Notes under the pieces: generated by a model
Told to the model about the DNA's origin: nothing
The model's database searches: none
The model's input: only the letters and a program-made list of their open reading frames with translations
Shown here: positions 60,888-64,000 of the stretch, piece by piece
How the letters are laid out: every line of letters begins with the position of its first letter
Position numbering within the stretch: the first letter of the stretch is position 1
Assembly (NCBI GenBank): GCA_024336345.1
Contig: JANFOG010000004.1
Span: forward strand, 2,170,001 to 2,234,000
Direction: 5' to 3'
DNA: 64,000 bases
Origin: Mariannaea sp. PMI_226
Lineage: Eukaryota; Ascomycota; Sordariomycetes; Hypocreales; Nectriaceae
Program-made: the position numbers and the translations under genes

Positions 60888-63093
60888 GGCGAAGCGAAGT
60901 AGGGAAACACGAAGGCGAGGAAGCGTACGTTGGTGTTTCCTCTCAGTGTATGTGAAAGCAGTCTCGTATTGTAGTAGAGAGGTTCTTTCAACTTCGAGAG
61001 ACGGATCGCAAGTTTGTCGCGAAGTCGAATGATACCGAGATGAAGGGTCCTATGTTTCGTTGGGCTCGGGATTGACGAGGGCCGGGAATGCGATTGTCTG
61101 AAAGCCGCTGTTGGTGGAAGGGGAAACCCAAGTCAAATGGACGTAATTGTTGTTACAGGAGTGGAAGGATTGAGATTCTAGAGCACGGGTCCAAGTGTGT
61201 CCCAAAGATCTGGGCGAATAAGAATTAGGTAAGAAAAAAATAAGAGGTAAAAAAAAAAAAAAAAAAAAGCAAAGCAATGGGAACCCGGAAAAAAAAAGTC
61301 GATGCGAAATAACCCGATGGAGAATGTCGACTGTGTGGCAACTGGTCGCAAAAGGCTGATTTACCCTCCAAGAATGAAAATCAAGGCCGGCATGATCCGA
61401 AAAGTTTATCGACGTGACCCCTAAACTCATCGAGGAACTAACTTAATCACCTAGGCATTGCAAGGCTCATCGACAAAGTTGAACGTTGTTGGGCTCAGCT
61501 GCACGTAATATTCACGACACGGCAATTACTGCACTCTGATTGGACAGCAGGGCGCGTGTCTGAACAGTGCATGAGCGTAATCGCAAGGATAATTAATCTC
61601 GGGAGGCCAGCCTTATCCCTTAATTATCCCTTCAATGACCCTTTACGTACGCACCTACCTAAGTAAGGCACTGTATGTGCAGTATCCACTTGACTTGAAC
61701 CAATCGAGGCCTTATCATTATTTTCGCTGAACGACAGGTCGAGTTGAAGTGACGAAAAAATAGATATCTGCTGCATCTACAGTGCAGTACCTGCTATACT
61801 GTACTTATCAAGATCTTATCAGCTTCTCCCCTGAAACGGATCACGGACTTGGCGCGCGGAATGGATCGAGGCCAATTCGATCACCAATGCCCTGGCGACT
61901 CCGGCCTAGTGGAGAATTCCCGAGGTGCCTAGGTAGAAAGGATGGTGGGTAGTAATCTGTATCTGTGTTGATATTATCCAATCGCGCGAACTATGGAGGG
62001 AAACAAATAACCAGCTGGTTTTTTGGCCTGATATGACGGTCAGCCTTCCATTCCAGGGGGTGTTACTCAGTTACGTACGCTGATGTCTGTATCTAGACTG
62101 CGTGCGTAAATCCCCCTCCCCCCAAATGAGAGTTGTAATTAATAGCTGTGATGGGGGATCCGCACAACTAGTTTAACGCGTTGATTTGGAACCAGTGGTC
62201 CCCTTTCTTGGGATGAGCTGATGATATGGTTTCGCTCCCTTCGTATTGCACTCCTATCAGTCCATTTACTGGTTCTCATGTATAATTACATTTAGAAGTA
62301 GGCTGCATGCTCCTTGCCTCAGAGGGTCTCAGCCGATACATAATTAGCTACCTAATATGTACACTCTGCCACTCGGATGCTGCGGGGGCCTAACTTTGAG
62401 CATTATCAAGATCGGCTCTTCACTCCCCACAATATGGGCGTCGTCATTTCGTAGTTGGCTTTGCTACTACGCATGAAGGTCTGGCGTAGAAAACGTCTAC
62501 CAAAAAAGGGGCTTCCTATCAACTGGCTGTGGTTAACCAGAATGCTTGAGTGACACCGCCTGCCCATTCTCTCTACCTTGATCTCCTTCGTAGACTTGCT
62601 GTTAAGTGAGTAATTTGCTAAAGGATTTGTGCCTGGCTGATTGACAACAATGAACAAATAAAACAACTTGATGTGCAGTAACTGATGCGATAATCTGCAC
62701 TCAGTCTTAATTAGCCCGCGCAGTGCGCGAGGACATGTAAAACAACCCGCCCAGCCGGTTTGAGTGAGTAAGCTAAGCCACTTATATTCGCTGACAGGCA
62801 CATGCTCCAGCCACACAGCTGGCGTCATGCTAATGGATCCTCCTAAATGCCCCTCCACCAAAACGGAAAAGGCCAAGGCTACCGCCAACTTACTTGACTC
62901 CAAGCAGGAAAGTAACATTCTGGGTCCTCGATTCTATTTGGATATCCATTTGTTTTCTTCCAACCTCTCACATCCTTCCTGAGAGCGGTCGACAGCATCT
63001 CTCTAAAGCCTACGAAAACGAAACTGCCTCCATCTCCATTTCCACCTTCATCTGCATCATCATCTCGTCCTCCATTTCTCTCATCTCCCAACA
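60888..63093. other. Shared upstream region of divergent areB and SVF1
   Basis: 2.2 kb between two starts. CTTATC (GATAAG on the minus strand) occurs at 61612-61617, 61711-61716, 61804-61809 and 61815-61820, which suggests GATA-factor control of areB or SVF1. An A-rich tract lies at about 61249-61269. A minus frame at 62406-62918 (170 codons) has no domain and I do not call it a gene. Confidence 0.55.
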
Positions 63094-64000
63094 ATGTTCA
63101 ACTGGGCCAAACAGCAGTACGAAAAAAAGCTCCTTCTCCCTCCCCCCGCACTACCCTCAATTCGAGATCCAGCTCCCTCCCACCGAGAAGATGCAAGACA
63201 AGCAGACACAGCAGCGCGTATACACGTATGGATTGACTGACGATTGTTAGGCTGGCGAATGTCGCCGGCACCCAGGAGCCCATCTATGGCCCCTCTGCCA
63301 TCCAGTCTGTCGCCAAGGAAGCCGAAAAGACGCCCTACACCGAGCTCACCCGCGACCACCTAGTCTGGCAGACCATGGACTCGACCTCGGTCGAAACCCA
63401 GACTTTCTACCTCTTCAGTGAGAGTGGGCATACCTGTTTGCTCCAGGTTATCTACAGCAATGTTGCGTATGCACGGCCCGTTCCTTAATTGTCATGCTCT
63501 CTGTTCAAAAGTCGATAATGAAGCAAAGCCTGGATTAACTAACATTGGGATATTTTTCAAGTGGCCTACGAACCACCTGCCAATTCAACTGCAAGATCTT
63601 CAGTTCTGATCTGTCCAAGCCCCACCTCTGGTGCTCAAACCCCCTCAAGGATGTCGAACTCAACGACATCAAGACTTGCTTCTACGCCCAGGACCTTGCC
63701 GTCGAACTGTCGGAGGAAGGCGACTTTTATACCATCAAGAGCATGAACGATGAGCGCGCCATTATCAATGTCAAGATCACTCGCACCGCCCCCGGCTTCC
63801 AGATCGGCGAAACTGGTAAGACTCTCTTCGGAACTGACCTCAACAACCCTTGGGGATCCATGAGACACGCCTTCTGGCCCCGCTGTTCCGCGGAGGGCAC
63901 CATCTCTGTCAAGGAGGGTCCCATTGACTTCAAGGGTCAAGCTCTCTTCATTCACGCTCTGCAGGGCATGAAGCCCCACCACGCCGCCGCGACGTGGAAT
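63094..64000 (+). CDS. SVF1: Survival factor Svf1 (3' end beyond window)
   Basis: Svf1-family proteins protect against oxidative and cold stress and have been linked to sphingolipid (ceramide) handling between ER and Golgi. Exons are 63094-63116 (only 23 nt), 63251-63466 and 63562 to the right edge. The start MFNWAKQQ is the conserved amphipathic Svf1 N-terminus. It continues [39 protein letters not shown] and [17 protein letters not shown], all typical of this lipocalin-like family. Later [23 protein letters not shown] and [16 protein letters not shown] mark the second beta-barrel region. About 245 residues are present; the family is usually around 380-480. The gene is divergent from areB. 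Confidence 0.95.

Noticed and set aside
62406..62918. Minus-strand frame of 170 codons
   Set aside because: No domain, irregular composition, lies in the shared areB/SVF1 promoter.
63418..63440. Possible intron in SVF1 starting GTGAGA at 63418
   Set aside because: Reading through it preserves the frame into QVIYSNVAG, so it is coding; the real donor is GTATGC at 63467.

Overview
The window is nuclear DNA from a filamentous ascomycete, most likely a Sordariomycete of the Hypocreales type. The signs are short introns (about 46-129 nt) with GTRNGT donors and YAG acceptors, pyrimidine-rich leaders, T/A-rich gene ends and protein sequences of the Pezizomycotina type. The species cannot be named from sequence alone. 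I found no tRNA, rRNA, CRISPR array, insertion sequence or intact transposon.

Layout from left to right. The left end carries rad6 (minus, cut by the edge), an organellar-type acetyl-CoA acetyltransferase (plus) and a CSN12-like PCI protein (plus). A SUN-family cell-wall protein (minus) and a secreted cupin (plus) flank a 5.4 kb gap. A dense block follows: mitochondrial EF-G2 (MEF2, minus), TVP15 (plus), UTP21 (minus) and the inositol pyrophosphate synthase VIP1 (plus). From about 30.5 to 44.4 kb the window is nearly empty of genes; the one gene I can support there encodes a 49-residue Cys/His-rich microprotein at 38632-38781. Next come a MOSC-domain protein (minus) divergent from a 14-TM MFS exporter (plus), a short beta-carbonic anhydrase (minus), another 5.2 kb gap, a membrane-anchored GNAT-like protein (plus), a six-exon divergent histone H4 (minus), the GATA factor areB (minus) and SVF1 (plus, cut by the right edge).

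Most genes are housekeeping functions with no shared pathway: ubiquitin conjugation, thiolysis, mitochondrial ribosome recycling, Golgi membrane, rRNA processing, inositol pyrophosphates, CO2 hydration, nitrogen regulation and stress survival. The least ordinary items are the H4 variant, whose exons are too small to stand out as open reading frames; the zinc-finger-like microprotein with a long ATG-free spliced leader; the two possible start sites of areB with a cluster of GATAA sites in the intron between them; and a recurrent GTAC-N3-GTAC element seen only in intergenic DNA.

Exon borders were worked out by hand from splice consensus, reading-frame phase and family conservation. They are predictions, not transcript data.
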